Shown piece by piece: positions 1 to 7,449 of a stretch of DNA of 64,000 nucleotides (position 1 is the first letter of the stretch; every line of letters begins with the position of its first letter). The translations under genes and the position numbers were made by a program. The stretch is taken from NCBI RefSeq assembly GCF_014202315.1, contig NZ_JACHGN010000016.1, forward strand, positions 1 to 64,000, in the 5' to 3' direction. Below the pieces are notes generated by a model. That model was given only the letters and a program-made list of their open reading frames with translations, searched no databases and was not told the origin of the DNA. The stretch is from Thermocatellispora tengchongensis (GTDB taxonomy: Bacteria > Actinomycetota > Actinomycetes > Streptosporangiales > Streptosporangiaceae).

Positions 1-168
1 ATGGTTGGTGTGCGGCGGGGAGGTGGGGCCGGCTGAATGGGCCGAAGGTCCACCCGTAGGGCTGCGAAGCAGTTCAGCCGGCGCCACCGGAAGGGCACGA
101 CGGCGCTATTGCAGGGGAAGAACGGCCGTCGCGGCGTGTTGCATCCTGCCCGGAAGGTGGGCCGTCGT

Positions 169-504
169 CTAGGGCGTGCTCGGGTTCGCGGCCGGAGTGA
201 TGGCTTGGGGTGCCGTGGTGGTGAACGCATCCAGCAGGGCGCTGATGGGGAGCGGGGCGGCTGGGGGGTAGCGCAGGCTCTTGGTGGGGTCGATCACGTA
301 TGTGATGCGCCGTCCGGTGGGCAGGCGGGTGAGGTAGCCGTCTGCGGCGAGGTCGGTCACGATGGCGTGGGCGGTGCGCTCGGTGGTGCCCATGGCGGCG
401 GCGAGATCACGGATGCGGATGTGCGGATCGCGGTGGATCAGGATCAGGGCGCGGGCGTGACGGGTGAGGAAGGTCCACCCGGTGACATCGTGGTCGCGCT
501 CCAT
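169..504 (-). CDS. Winged-helix (MarR/ArsR-like) transcriptional regulator of the integrative element
   Basis: A 111-residue protein whose first 75 residues form one winged-helix DNA-binding domain. The GWTFLTRHARALILI helix is followed by a helix-turn-helix around IRDLAAAMGTTERTAHAIV and a wing with GYLTRLPTGRRITYVI. Small actinomycete regulators of this type bind DNA in the cytoplasm; no ligand domain is visible, and the tail is rich in Pro, Ala and Thr. I start it at the ATG at 504 because homology to the family begins there; the frame stays open upstream but becomes Pro/Arg-rich low-complexity translation. It lies with the other element genes, so a role in controlling element functions is an inference. 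Confidence 0.7.
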   Translation of the reverse strand: MERDHDVTGWTFLTRHARALILIHRDPHIRIRDLAAAMGTTERTAHAIVTDLAADGYLTRLPTGRRITYVIDPTKSLRYPPAAPLPISALLDAFTTTAPQAITPAANPSTP

Positions 505-841
505 GATCACCCTTCGCGTCGGTATGACGTCAGGATAACGCGGGGGCCTTGGAGTGACAGCGCATTGAGAATGATCATGTGGGGCGGCGGCGCGTCCATG
601 GTCGGCGGGTGGGGCTGGGTCGGCGGCGGGTCCGGTTGGCGGGCGGCGGGGTTGCGCCCGTGCGGGCCGGGCGGCGCGGGCGGGACCGGCCCCCAGGCCG
701 CATGCCCGGCCGCTGGCCGATCCGGTTCGTGCGGGCGTCTCCCCGCCGTGCGGCGGCGCGGAGCGCTGCCGCCTTGATCCAGTAAAGAAGATTTGAACGC
801 GTTGGGCATGCCATGGAGGTAGATCGTCGTGATCGGCATGA
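505..841. other. Stretch without a supported gene
   Basis: Several frames are open here, but their translations are Arg/Pro/Ala-rich and match no family I recognise. One minus-strand frame would start near 840 (MPITTIYLHGMPN...), but its downstream part looks like shadow translation. It may be the leader of the winged-helix gene at 169-504. Confidence 0.3.
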
Positions 842-1012
842 TCAGGGCTGGGGGTCGTGGTGGCTGCGCATGGGGCAGTGTGGCCGTACCGGGGGTGAGT
901 CGGGGTGAGCCGTGTCGGGTGGTGCGGGTTCGTAGGGGGGCACTCCGGCAAGGGTGAGCAGCTCGTGAAGCCAGACGGCGATGTGCGGGTTCGGGCACGT
1001 GGGCGATTGCAT
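842..1012 (-). CDS. Possible small hypothetical protein, 56 aa
   Basis: A short minus-strand frame starting at the ATG at 1012, a few bases after a G-rich run that could serve as a weak ribosome binding site. The translation (MQSPTCPNPHIAVWLHELL...) has an ordinary amphipathic N-terminal half and a Pro/His-rich tail. Codon third positions are mostly G or C. Small unassigned proteins are common next to AICE regulators. I recognise no family, and it could be non-coding. Confidence 0.3.
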   Translation of the reverse strand: MQSPTCPNPHIAVWLHELLTLAGVPPYEPAPPDTAHPDSPPVRPHCPMRSHHDPQP

Positions 1013-1163
1013 GAGTCCCCCCGGTGAATCGGTGATCATCGGGGGGACCTTGTGGCGTGTGTGGAAGGGTAGCAAGCGACCGAGATCGACTGCTACGCAG
1101 CGTGCCGCCGCGATTGCTCCGTGTTGCACCGGTGCGCGGGGGGCGGTGTGCGGCTTCTGGGCG

Positions 1164-2051
1164 TCAGACACGCAGGGCGATCAGACCGGCAAGATCATCA
1201 TCATGGCCGGTGCCGGTGGTCGTCGCGACTTCGAAGCGGTCGGCCGGGGCTTCGATGTCGGTGTACTCCAGCGGGCGGCCGTCTCGGCTGAGCATGGTTC
1301 GGCGGATGATGAGGACCGGGGTTCCGCTGGGGGCGATGTCGAGGTGTTCGGCTTGGTGGGCGTAGGGCATGCGGGCGTGCGTGGCGGTGATCCAGCGTAG
1401 GGGGCCGTGGGTGCGCTCAAGGTGGGTGTAGTAGTCGGTGGGCTGGATGTGGGTGTCGATGTCGGGGATGCGCTCGTCGGTGGCCTTGGGGCCGTGGTCG
1501 GTGCCGACCAGATCGGCGATGACCTCTGAGCTGACGGCGATGACTGCGCGGGTGGGGATGTGCCGCCAGAACGCGAAGCGGTAGATGATGCTGCGGCCGG
1601 GCCGGATGCCGAGTGCCTGGGCGCTGGTGGCGTTGGCGGTCATGGGCAAGGGCTTGGCGTAGAGGCGGTCGCTGATGGGGTCGTCATTGGCGGGGCGGAT
1701 GAGTTCCCACTGCTGGGCGGTGGGGTCGTAGTTGGGGCTGAGCAGGTCGGCCGGGGTGTGGCCGGTGAGGATGAGACGGCGCTCGGGGCGGGGGCGGACG
1801 AAGGTTCCCCGGCCGTGGGCCACGTTCAGCAACCCCTCGCTGACGAGTTGGGCGATGGCCTTGCGGATGGTGGGGCGTGAGGTGGCGTATTGGGTGGCGA
1901 GTGCGGATTCGCCGGGGAGGGCCTGGCCGGGCTGGTAGTGGCCGTTGAGCAGGTCGGAGCGTAGGTAGTCGGTGATCTCGCGCCAGCGTGAGGTCTTGTC
2001 GGCTCGGGCGTCGGGGGTCTGGCCGTTGCCGTGTGGTGCGGGGTGGGTCAT
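1164..2051 (-). CDS. GntR-family (HutC/UTRA) regulator, KorSA-like
   Basis: A 295-residue cytoplasmic repressor. Residues about 22-85 are a GntR winged helix (WREITDYLRSDLLNGHYQPG, then SRPTIRKAIAQLVSEGLL and HGRGTFVRP). The rest, ending in VLIIRRTMLSRDGRPLEYTD, is a UTRA ligand-binding domain. The ATG at 2051 is preceded by a consensus AGGAGG, which decides the start; the frame is open upstream but lacks such a site. It is divergent from rep, and a repeated motif lies between them. In pSAM2-type elements the KorSA repressor controls replication and transfer genes, so control of rep and of itself is likely. The effector is unknown. Confidence 0.85.
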   Translation of the reverse strand: MTHPAPHGNGQTPDARADKTSRWREITDYLRSDLLNGHYQPGQALPGESALATQYATSRPTIRKAIAQLVSEGLLNVAHGRGTFVRPRPERRLILTGHTPADLLSPNYDPTAQQWELIRPANDDPISDRLYAKPLPMTANATSAQALGIRPGRSIIYRFAFWRHIPTRAVIAVSSEVIADLVGTDHGPKATDERIPDIDTHIQPTDYYTHLERTHGPLRWITATHARMPYAHQAEHLDIAPSGTPVLIIRRTMLSRDGRPLEYTDIEAPADRFEVATTTGTGHDDDLAGLIALRV

Positions 2052-2097
2052 GGTGGCCTCCTGATTCGCTGCGAGGTTGCTCGTTCCTCGTTTGCTC

Positions 2098-2153
2098 TTG
2101 ACAACATGTAGCACGTCTGGGAGAACGTTGTCTAGCCAACACGTAGCACGTCT
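2098..2153. promoter_or_regulatory. Divergent rep/gntR control region with duplicated operator-like motif
   Basis: Two 15-base copies differing at one position (acatgtagcacgtct at 2104-2118 and acacgtagcacgtct at 2139-2153) lie 35 bases apart in the same orientation. The first directly follows a consensus -35 hexamer, TTGACA, at 2098-2103 pointing toward rep. No convincing -10 box is visible. They are the natural candidate operators for the divergent GntR regulator, by position. Confidence 0.55.
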
Positions 2154-2187
2154 TGAGGGCCGTCTAGGCGGCCAGAGGGAGACCAGC

Positions 2188-3771
2188 ATGAGCGAGAGCA
2201 ACGGCAACGCCACTCCGCACGCTGCGGACGGCAACGGCAACGGCGGCGCTGACGGCGGGTATCCGGCGTGGATGTGGGACCTGGGCCGTCTGATCAGCGA
2301 TCCCGGATACGGCCGGTGGCGGGAGATGGTGGCCGCGATCGGCGGATGTCAGCACCCGGTGCACCTGAGCGGCGCGTCCCTGGTGGTGCACACCGGGACC
2401 GGTGAGGTGGTGGGCGAGTACACCACGAGCGAGGAACCGGGCGGGGTGCTGCTGATGGCGTGCGGCAACCGGCGGGAGTCGGTGTGTGCGCCGTGCGCGC
2501 GGATCTACCAGGCCGACACCTACCAGTTGATCAAGGCGGGGCTGTCGGGGGGCAAGGGCCTGCCGGAAGAGGTGAGCGGGCATCCTCGGGTGTTCGTGAC
2601 GTTGACGGCTCCGTCGTTCGGGGCGGTGCACACGCGGCGGGAGGTGGCCGGGCGGCTGGTGGCCTGTCGCGGGTACAGGGCGGGGCGGGTCTGCGCGCAT
2701 GGGCGTCCGCTCGGGTGCGGGCTGGTCCATGAGGTGGGGGATGAGCGGCTGGGGCAACCGCTGTGCGGGGAGTGCTACGACTACGCCGGGGCGGTGCTGT
2801 GGCAGGCACACGCGGGCGTGCTGTGGCAGCGGTTCATGGTGGCGTTGCGGCGGGAGCTGGCCTCACAGGCGGGGATGGCACAGCGGGAGTACGCGACCTG
2901 GGCGCGGGTGTCCTTCGCCAAGGTTGCCGAGTATCAGCGGCGCGGCCTGGTGCACTTTCACGCCGTGATCCGCCTGGACGGGCCGGACGGACCGCATGAG
3001 CCTCCCCCGGACGGGTTCGATGCCGGGATGTTGATGCGGGCGGTGCCTGCTGCGGCGGCGCGGGTGGAGGTGATGACACCGGACAGCGAGGTAGGGCGGT
3101 GGCGGCTGGCGTGGGGTGATCAGCTCGACGTGCGGCCGATTCTGCTGGGCGCGGATCTGGAAGGGGTGAGCGAGGAAGGGGTTGCGGCCTACATCGCCAA
3201 GTACGCGATCAAGGGCTCGGACGGGACGGCGGGGGTTGATCACCGGATCGCGTGCCGTCGCTGCAACGGATCAGGGCGGGCGCTGTCGGTGTCTCGGGCT
3301 CGGTGCGCGCGGTGCCGGGGGACCGGGCTGAAACCGGGTCTGTTGCTGGATGAGCTGCCGGTGACCGATCATGCGCGGGCGATGATCCGCATGTGCTGGG
3401 AGCTGGGGGCGCGGGAGGAGTTCGCGCACCTGCGGCTGCGGCTGTGGGCGCACATGCTGGGCTTCCGGGGCCATTTCTCGACCAAGAGCCGCCGGTATGC
3501 GGTGACCCTGGGCGAACTGCGGGAGGCGCGGGCGCGGTATCGCCGTCAGCAGGCGCGGGAGCGGGACGGGCTGCCCGCACTGGATGAGGATTCCACAGTG
3601 GTGGTCGGCCATTGGCGGTTCGCCGGGGTGGGGTACTCGCTGGGTGAGGCGATTATGGCCGAGCAGATCCGGGAGCGGGTGGAGACCGCGCGGGCCATCG
3701 CCCGGAAGAAGGAGCAGCGCACCAACCCGGATGACGCGGACGCGGGCGCGGGCGAGAGTGCGGGCGAGTAG
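2188..3771 (+). CDS. repSA: RepSA-type rolling-circle replication initiator
   Basis: A 527-residue initiator that would nick the double-stranded origin of the excised element and start rolling-circle replication. The HUH metal-binding motif is HFH at residues 256-258. A downstream YIAKYAIK segment (Tyr335 and Tyr339) supplies candidate nicking tyrosines. An N-terminal Cys cluster (CGNRRESVCAPC) and two DnaJ-like CxxCxGxG motifs from residue 356 (CRRCNGSG and CARCRGTG) suggest zinc binding. The length suits the RepSA family. I use the ATG at 2188 after AGAGGGA; upstream in-frame ATGs lie inside the operator region. It is followed by xis and int, as in pSAM2. Confidence 0.88.
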   Translation: MSESNGNATPHAADGNGNGGADGGYPAWMWDLGRLISDPGYGRWREMVAAIGGCQHPVHLSGASLVVHTGTGEVVGEYTTSEEPGGVLLMACGNRRESVCAPCARIYQADTYQLIKAGLSGGKGLPEEVSGHPRVFVTLTAPSFGAVHTRREVAGRLVACRGYRAGRVCAHGRPLGCGLVHEVGDERLGQPLCGECYDYAGAVLWQAHAGVLWQRFMVALRRELASQAGMAQREYATWARVSFAKVAEYQRRGLVHFHAVIRLDGPDGPHEPPPDGFDAGMLMRAVPAAAARVEVMTPDSEVGRWRLAWGDQLDVRPILLGADLEGVSEEGVAAYIAKYAIKGSDGTAGVDHRIACRRCNGSGRALSVSRARCARCRGTGLKPGLLLDELPVTDHARAMIRMCWELGAREEFAHLRLRLWAHMLGFRGHFSTKSRRYAVTLGELREARARYRRQQARERDGLPALDEDSTVVVGHWRFAGVGYSLGEAIMAEQIRERVETARAIARKKEQRTNPDDADAGAGESAGE

Positions 3772-4123
3772 GGGGCGTGGGGTGCGGGTCGGTGGCCGGG
3801 ATGCGCGGTGAGGGTCGCCGGGAAAAAGGGCGTGCCGAAGGCTCCACCAATGCCCTTGAAGGTGCTCTGACCTGCGGTTATGTGCGGACGCCGGCCACCG
3901 CTGACCCCTGGGTGGGTGGGCGGGCCGACGCCGTACGCGCAGGGAATGATCTTGGTTGCGCTGATGGCTGGGGGGCCTGTGGGTGCCGGGTGTGGTCAGG
4001 GGCGCGTGTAGTGGTCACCTGGCCGCACCTGGGGGCCTTTTCCCGTGGGCGGGCGCGCTTCTTCCGGTCACGCTGTTGCGGTTTCATGAGCCGTTTTCGA
4101 CTTTCAAGGAAAGGGGGTGTGTG
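3772..4123. other. Rep-xis intergenic region, no supported gene
   Basis: These 352 bases contain no frame resembling a known protein. They hold a 13-base block (ctgacctgcggtt, 3867-3879) whose exact reverse complement lies just beyond the integrase stop at 5823-5835. That could mark a recombinase or Xis arm site. The last 20 bases carry the xis ribosome binding site. Confidence 0.4.
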
Positions 4124-4306
4124 ATGTGTGGTGACGAATTCATGACGGTGGCGGAAGTGCGGGCCTACCTGCGAGTTCCTAGATCGACTTTCTATAAGTG
4201 GATGAACACGGGGCAAGGTCCGAAATCGATCCGGCTACCTAACGGGGAGCGTCGTATAAGGCGCTCGGATTTATTAGAATGGATGCAGGAAAGGCAAGCA
4301 GAATAG
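4124..4306 (+). CDS. xis: Excisionase / MerR-like helix-turn-helix DNA-binding protein
   Basis: A 60-residue protein consisting of one winged helix of the excisionase/MerR-like type: MTVAEVRAYLRVPRSTFYKW, then GPKSIRLPNGERRIRRSDLL. Such proteins bend attachment-site DNA and steer the integrase to excision. The ATG at 4124 follows AAGGAAAGGGGG and is preferred; an internal ATG at 4142 coincides with the usual start of the domain. The gene ends 19 bases before int, so the two are probably cotranscribed. Confidence 0.85.
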   Translation: MCGDEFMTVAEVRAYLRVPRSTFYKWMNTGQGPKSIRLPNGERRIRRSDLLEWMQERQAE

Positions 4307-4325
4307 GCGACGAAAGGGGTCTTCG

Positions 4326-5816
4326 GTGGAAGACAACGCGGGCAGGGTCGATGTTCAGTTCTGGAAGATCCGGCACCGGGCGGGCCGGAAGCGGCCCTAT
4401 GAACTGCGCTGGCGGGTGGGCACCACGGCACACTCTCTCAGCTTCACCACAAAGGCACTGGCGCAGGCTCACCAGGCCAAGCTGCTACGGGCGGCCAAGG
4501 ACCCGGCGACAGAGTGGGACCACGCCACCGGGGAGCCTGCCTCGTGGGGGCGCGCGCAAGCGGACTGGTTCAGCCACTGCGTGAAGTGGGCGCAGGCCGA
4601 ATGGGATCACCTGGCCCCGAACTCGCGTCGCTCCCGTGCCGAACGCCTGGCAGAGATCACGCTCTTGTGCATGCTGGATGAGTCGGCCAAAGCGCGCCGT
4701 ACCCGCCCGGATGACAAGATCCTTCGGGAAGCGCTGACCAAGTGGGCCTTCCGGCCTGGCCGTGCCGAGACTCCCCCGGAACCGATCGCCTCGGCGCTGG
4801 CGTGGCTGGCCGCGCATACCCGCCCGGTGGTCACGCTGGGGGATGCCGAACACGTCAAGGACGCGCTGGCCAAGTTGACCAAGCTCGTCAACGGCAAGCC
4901 TGCCGCGCTGTCCACGATCGGTAACCGCCGCTCGACCCTGCACGCGGCGTTGGCCTACGCGGTCACCCGGAAGATCATCGCTACCAACCCGCTGACCGCG
5001 ATCCGGCTACAGCGTCGCCGCTTCGCCGATTGTGAGGTCAGCCCGGTTGAGGTGCCAAGCGTTGATCAGGCGACGCGCATCCTTGATCAGGTGCGCACCC
5101 TGCCCGACTACCGCTCGGCTCCCAACCGGGGTCCGCACCTGTATGCGTTCTTCGCCTGCATGTTCTACGCCGGGATGCGTCCGGGGGAGGTCAAGGCGCT
5201 GCGGGTGACGAACTGCGAGCTCCCGGAGCTGGGATGGGGCACGCTCACCCTGACCGGGTCGGCCACTGAGGCGGGAGAACTGTGGACCGATGGCGGCACG
5301 CTTCAAGATCAGCGGGGGCTCAAGCACCGTTCGGTCAAGGCGGTGCGCATCGTCCCTATCCCTGCGGTGCTGGTGCGCATCCTGCGTGAGCACATCACCA
5401 CCTTCCCCCCGGCCAAGGACGGGCGGCTTTTCTACGATGGCCCCGATCAGGCCATCATCGGGGATCGTCAGTACCGGCGAGTGTGGCGCAGAGCGCGCAA
5501 GCTGGCGCTCACGCAGGCTGAGGCGGCGTCCCCGGTGGCCAAGCGGCCCTATGACCTGCGGCATGCCAACGCCTCGCTTCAGCTTCAGGCGGGCCTGGAC
5601 CCTGCCGAGATCGCCAAGCGGATGGGGCACAGCATCCGGGTTCTGCTGAGCACGTACGCTCACTGGGTCGATAACGGGCGGGATGCCGCCAACGCCAAGA
5701 TGGACGCGGTGTGGGGCCGCTCCTCCGGCTCCTCGATCAAGGCTCTGACCAGCGTAAACACGCTGGAAATCCACGGGCCAGCCACGGGCCAAGACGACGA
5801 AAACGCCGCCGCTTAG
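4326..5816 (+). CDS. int: Site-specific tyrosine recombinase (integrase)
   Basis: A 496-residue phage-type integrase that would insert and excise the element. The N-terminal part (1-60) resembles an arm-binding domain, the middle (about 155-230) a SAM-like core-binding domain, and the C-terminal half the catalytic domain. Visible catalytic residues are Arg285 (GMRPGEVKALR), Arg412 with His413 (YDLRHA, where Tyr409 replaces the usual first His), His435 (RMGHS) and the nucleophile Tyr444 (STYAHW). The start is the GTG at 4326, 19 bases after xis. It lies at the edge of the element, directly beside the interrupted response-regulator gene, the position expected of an integrase relative to its attachment site. 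Confidence 0.92.
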   Translation: MEDNAGRVDVQFWKIRHRAGRKRPYELRWRVGTTAHSLSFTTKALAQAHQAKLLRAAKDPATEWDHATGEPASWGRAQADWFSHCVKWAQAEWDHLAPNSRRSRAERLAEITLLCMLDESAKARRTRPDDKILREALTKWAFRPGRAETPPEPIASALAWLAAHTRPVVTLGDAEHVKDALAKLTKLVNGKPAALSTIGNRRSTLHAALAYAVTRKIIATNPLTAIRLQRRRFADCEVSPVEVPSVDQATRILDQVRTLPDYRSAPNRGPHLYAFFACMFYAGMRPGEVKALRVTNCELPELGWGTLTLTGSATEAGELWTDGGTLQDQRGLKHRSVKAVRIVPIPAVLVRILREHITTFPPAKDGRLFYDGPDQAIIGDRQYRRVWRRARKLALTQAEAASPVAKRPYDLRHANASLQLQAGLDPAEIAKRMGHSIRVLLSTYAHWVDNGRDAANAKMDAVWGRSSGSSIKALTSVNTLEIHGPATGQDDENAAA

Positions 5817-6036
5817 GTATAAAACCGCAGGTCAGCCCCATGATCACGCCTAGCGCGCCGGTGTGGACCACGTCGGGCGACAGCTCGCGGCAGGCCCGCA
5901 CCGCCTCGCCGCCGTCGCCGGCGGTGGCGACGACCTCGAAGTCGGGCTGGGTGGCCAGCAGTTCGGCGAAGCCGGTGCGCACGATCTGGTGGTCGTCGGC
6001 GACGACGATCCGGACCGCCGGGGCCGGGCCGCTCAT
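5737..6036 (-). pseudogene. NarL/LuxR-type response regulator, truncated by element insertion
   Basis: The frame starts at the ATG at 6036, overlapping the stop of the histidine kinase (ATGA). It encodes a clear receiver start: VVADDHQIVRTGFAELLATQ, then GDGGEAVRACRELSPDVV. After residue 57 homology stops exactly where the phospho-acceptor segment (LMD.RMP) should begin. The remaining 42 residues (HTGALGVIMG...) come from element DNA and run into the 3' end of int on the other strand. The acceptor Asp, the second half of the receiver and the LuxR DNA-binding domain are all missing. The rest of the gene probably sits at the far end of the element, outside this window. Confidence 0.85.
5817..5880. 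other. Probable right attachment junction (attR) of the integrative element
   Basis: Integrase coding ends at 5816, and response-regulator homology on the minus strand begins at about 5865. The crossover core must therefore lie in or next to this stretch, probably within the codons for the conserved SPDVV segment (about 5862-5880). No tRNA gene is visible, although most AICEs use one. The other attachment half lies left of the window, so the core cannot be defined here. Confidence 0.5.
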
Positions 6037-7304
6037 CCGGCCGCCTCGTCGCCGGCGGGCAGGTGGGCCTGGACCAGGAAGCCCCCGCCGGGGGCGGGGC
6101 CGGTGGTCAGCTCGCCGCCCACGGCGCAGGCGCGCTCGCGCATGCCCGCCAGGCCGTGGCCACCGGGGCCGGGCCGGGCGGCGGGGCCCGGGCCGTTGTC
6201 GCGGATCGACACCCGCAGATCCTCTCCGGTGTAGTGCAGCTCCACGTCCACCGCGGCGCCGGGGGCGTGGCGGCGGGCGTTGGTCAGCGCCTCCTGCACG
6301 ATCCGGTACGCCGCGAGCTCGACGCCGGGGTCCAGCTCGGCGGGCGCGCCGCACAGGATGAGGCGCACGGCCGTGCCGGACGCCGCACGCGCCTCGTCCA
6401 GCAGCTCGTTCAGCTCGGCCAGGCGCAGCCCCGGCTGGGGACGGCGGGCCGCGGGCGACGCCTCGCCGCCGGTGTCCTCGCGCAACACGCCCAGCAGGCG
6501 GCGCATCTCGGTCAGCGCGGCGCGCGCGGTGTCGCCGATCGCCGACAACCGCTCGGCCCCGGCCTGCGGCATGCCGGGCGTGGTCAGCCGGGCGGTCTCG
6601 GCCTGCACCGCGACCATGGAGATGTGGTGGGCCACCACGTCGTGCAGCTCGCGGGCGATACGGGCCCGCTCGCCCCGGGCGGCGTGCTCCAGCAGCGTGT
6701 CGGCGGCGGCCCGGCCGGCCGCGCCGTTCGCCCGCGCCTCGCCGCGCGCCCGGTGCGCGATCCCGGCCAGGGCCGCCGCGGGCGCCAGGCAGGCCAGCGC
6801 CACGATCAGCGGGGACGGGCGGGCCAGGGCCAGCACCGGGAACGGCGCGGCCAGCAGCAGGGCGGCGCGCGGCGAGCCGCGGGCGCCCAGGTGGTAGCCG
6901 GCGATCGGCTGCGCCGCCGCGCCCGCGACGGTCAGGATCTGGAAGGCCGCCAGCGACAGGCCGATCGCGGCGGTGACCAGCACCCCGGCCGCGAGCGGCT
7001 GCGCCCGCACCAGGGCGATCGGCACGGTGGTGGCCAGGGCCACCAGGGGGAGGATCACCAGCAGCAGCGCGGCGTCGCGGCCCGTGGGCGGCGGCGGTGC
7101 GACCGGGTGCGGGACACCCGGTGGCAGGCCGGTCATCCCGGGCGCGGGCCTGCTCACGGTGTGGTCGAAGCGCGCGGCGTGGGCCGTGCCCAGCGACCCG
7201 GCCAGCGACTCGGCCAGCGCCGCCACCGCCAGCACCGCCGCCGCCAGGAACGGCGTGTACGGGGCCGCGGCCCGCCACCGCCCCCATCCGGCCCATCCCG
7301 TCAT
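6033..7304 (-). CDS. Two-component sensor histidine kinase (NarL-partner type)
   Basis: A 423-residue membrane kinase. Several hydrophobic segments lie between residues 15 and 180. A HisKA_3 dimerisation domain follows, with the phospho-acceptor His221 in ARELHDVVAHHISMV. The C-terminal HATPase domain has NGPGP and GHGLAGMRER boxes. The ATG at 7304 starts the first membrane segment; the upstream open frame looks non-coding. It autophosphorylates and normally passes phosphate to the regulator encoded downstream, which here is destroyed, so the kinase is probably an orphan unless it has another partner. The divergent ABC exporter is the likely original target of the pair. Confidence 0.88.
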   Translation of the reverse strand: MTGWAGWGRWRAAAPYTPFLAAAVLAVAALAESLAGSLGTAHAARFDHTVSRPAPGMTGLPPGVPHPVAPPPPTGRDAALLLVILPLVALATTVPIALVRAQPLAAGVLVTAAIGLSLAAFQILTVAGAAAQPIAGYHLGARGSPRAALLLAAPFPVLALARPSPLIVALACLAPAAALAGIAHRARGEARANGAAGRAAADTLLEHAARGERARIARELHDVVAHHISMVAVQAETARLTTPGMPQAGAERLSAIGDTARAALTEMRRLLGVLREDTGGEASPAARRPQPGLRLAELNELLDEARAASGTAVRLILCGAPAELDPGVELAAYRIVQEALTNARRHAPGAAVDVELHYTGEDLRVSIRDNGPGPAARPGPGGHGLAGMRERACAVGGELTTGPAPGGGFLVQAHLPAGDEAAG

Positions 7305-7359
7305 GCCGCGCACAAGACGCCATTGTCCCCGGTCAGCCGCGATCCGGCATCCCTCGCAG

Positions 7360-7378
7360 GAGGGACGGGACGTCCCTC
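7360..7378. promoter_or_regulatory. Palindrome in the kinase/ABC divergent promoter
   Basis: GAGGGACG and CGTCCCTC form perfect 8-base arms around a 3-base centre (gga), in the 145 bases between the divergent kinase and ABC ATPase genes. The size and position fit an operator for the neighbouring response regulator. No clear promoter hexamers were found. Confidence 0.5.
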
Positions 7379-7449
7379 GCGCCCGGGAGGGCGAAGATGG
7401 CTCGCGGGCATGACGACCGGGGCCCGGCCGGTGCCTAGTGTGCCGTCGT

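Noticed and set aside
2052-2240. Upstream extension of the GntR protein
   Set aside because: It would cover the divergent promoter and part of rep, while ATG 2051 has a consensus ribosome binding site and begins the family homology.
5817-5870. tRNA gene as the integration target
   Set aside because: No cloverleaf, anticodon stem or T-loop sequence is visible. The flanking homology is to a response regulator.
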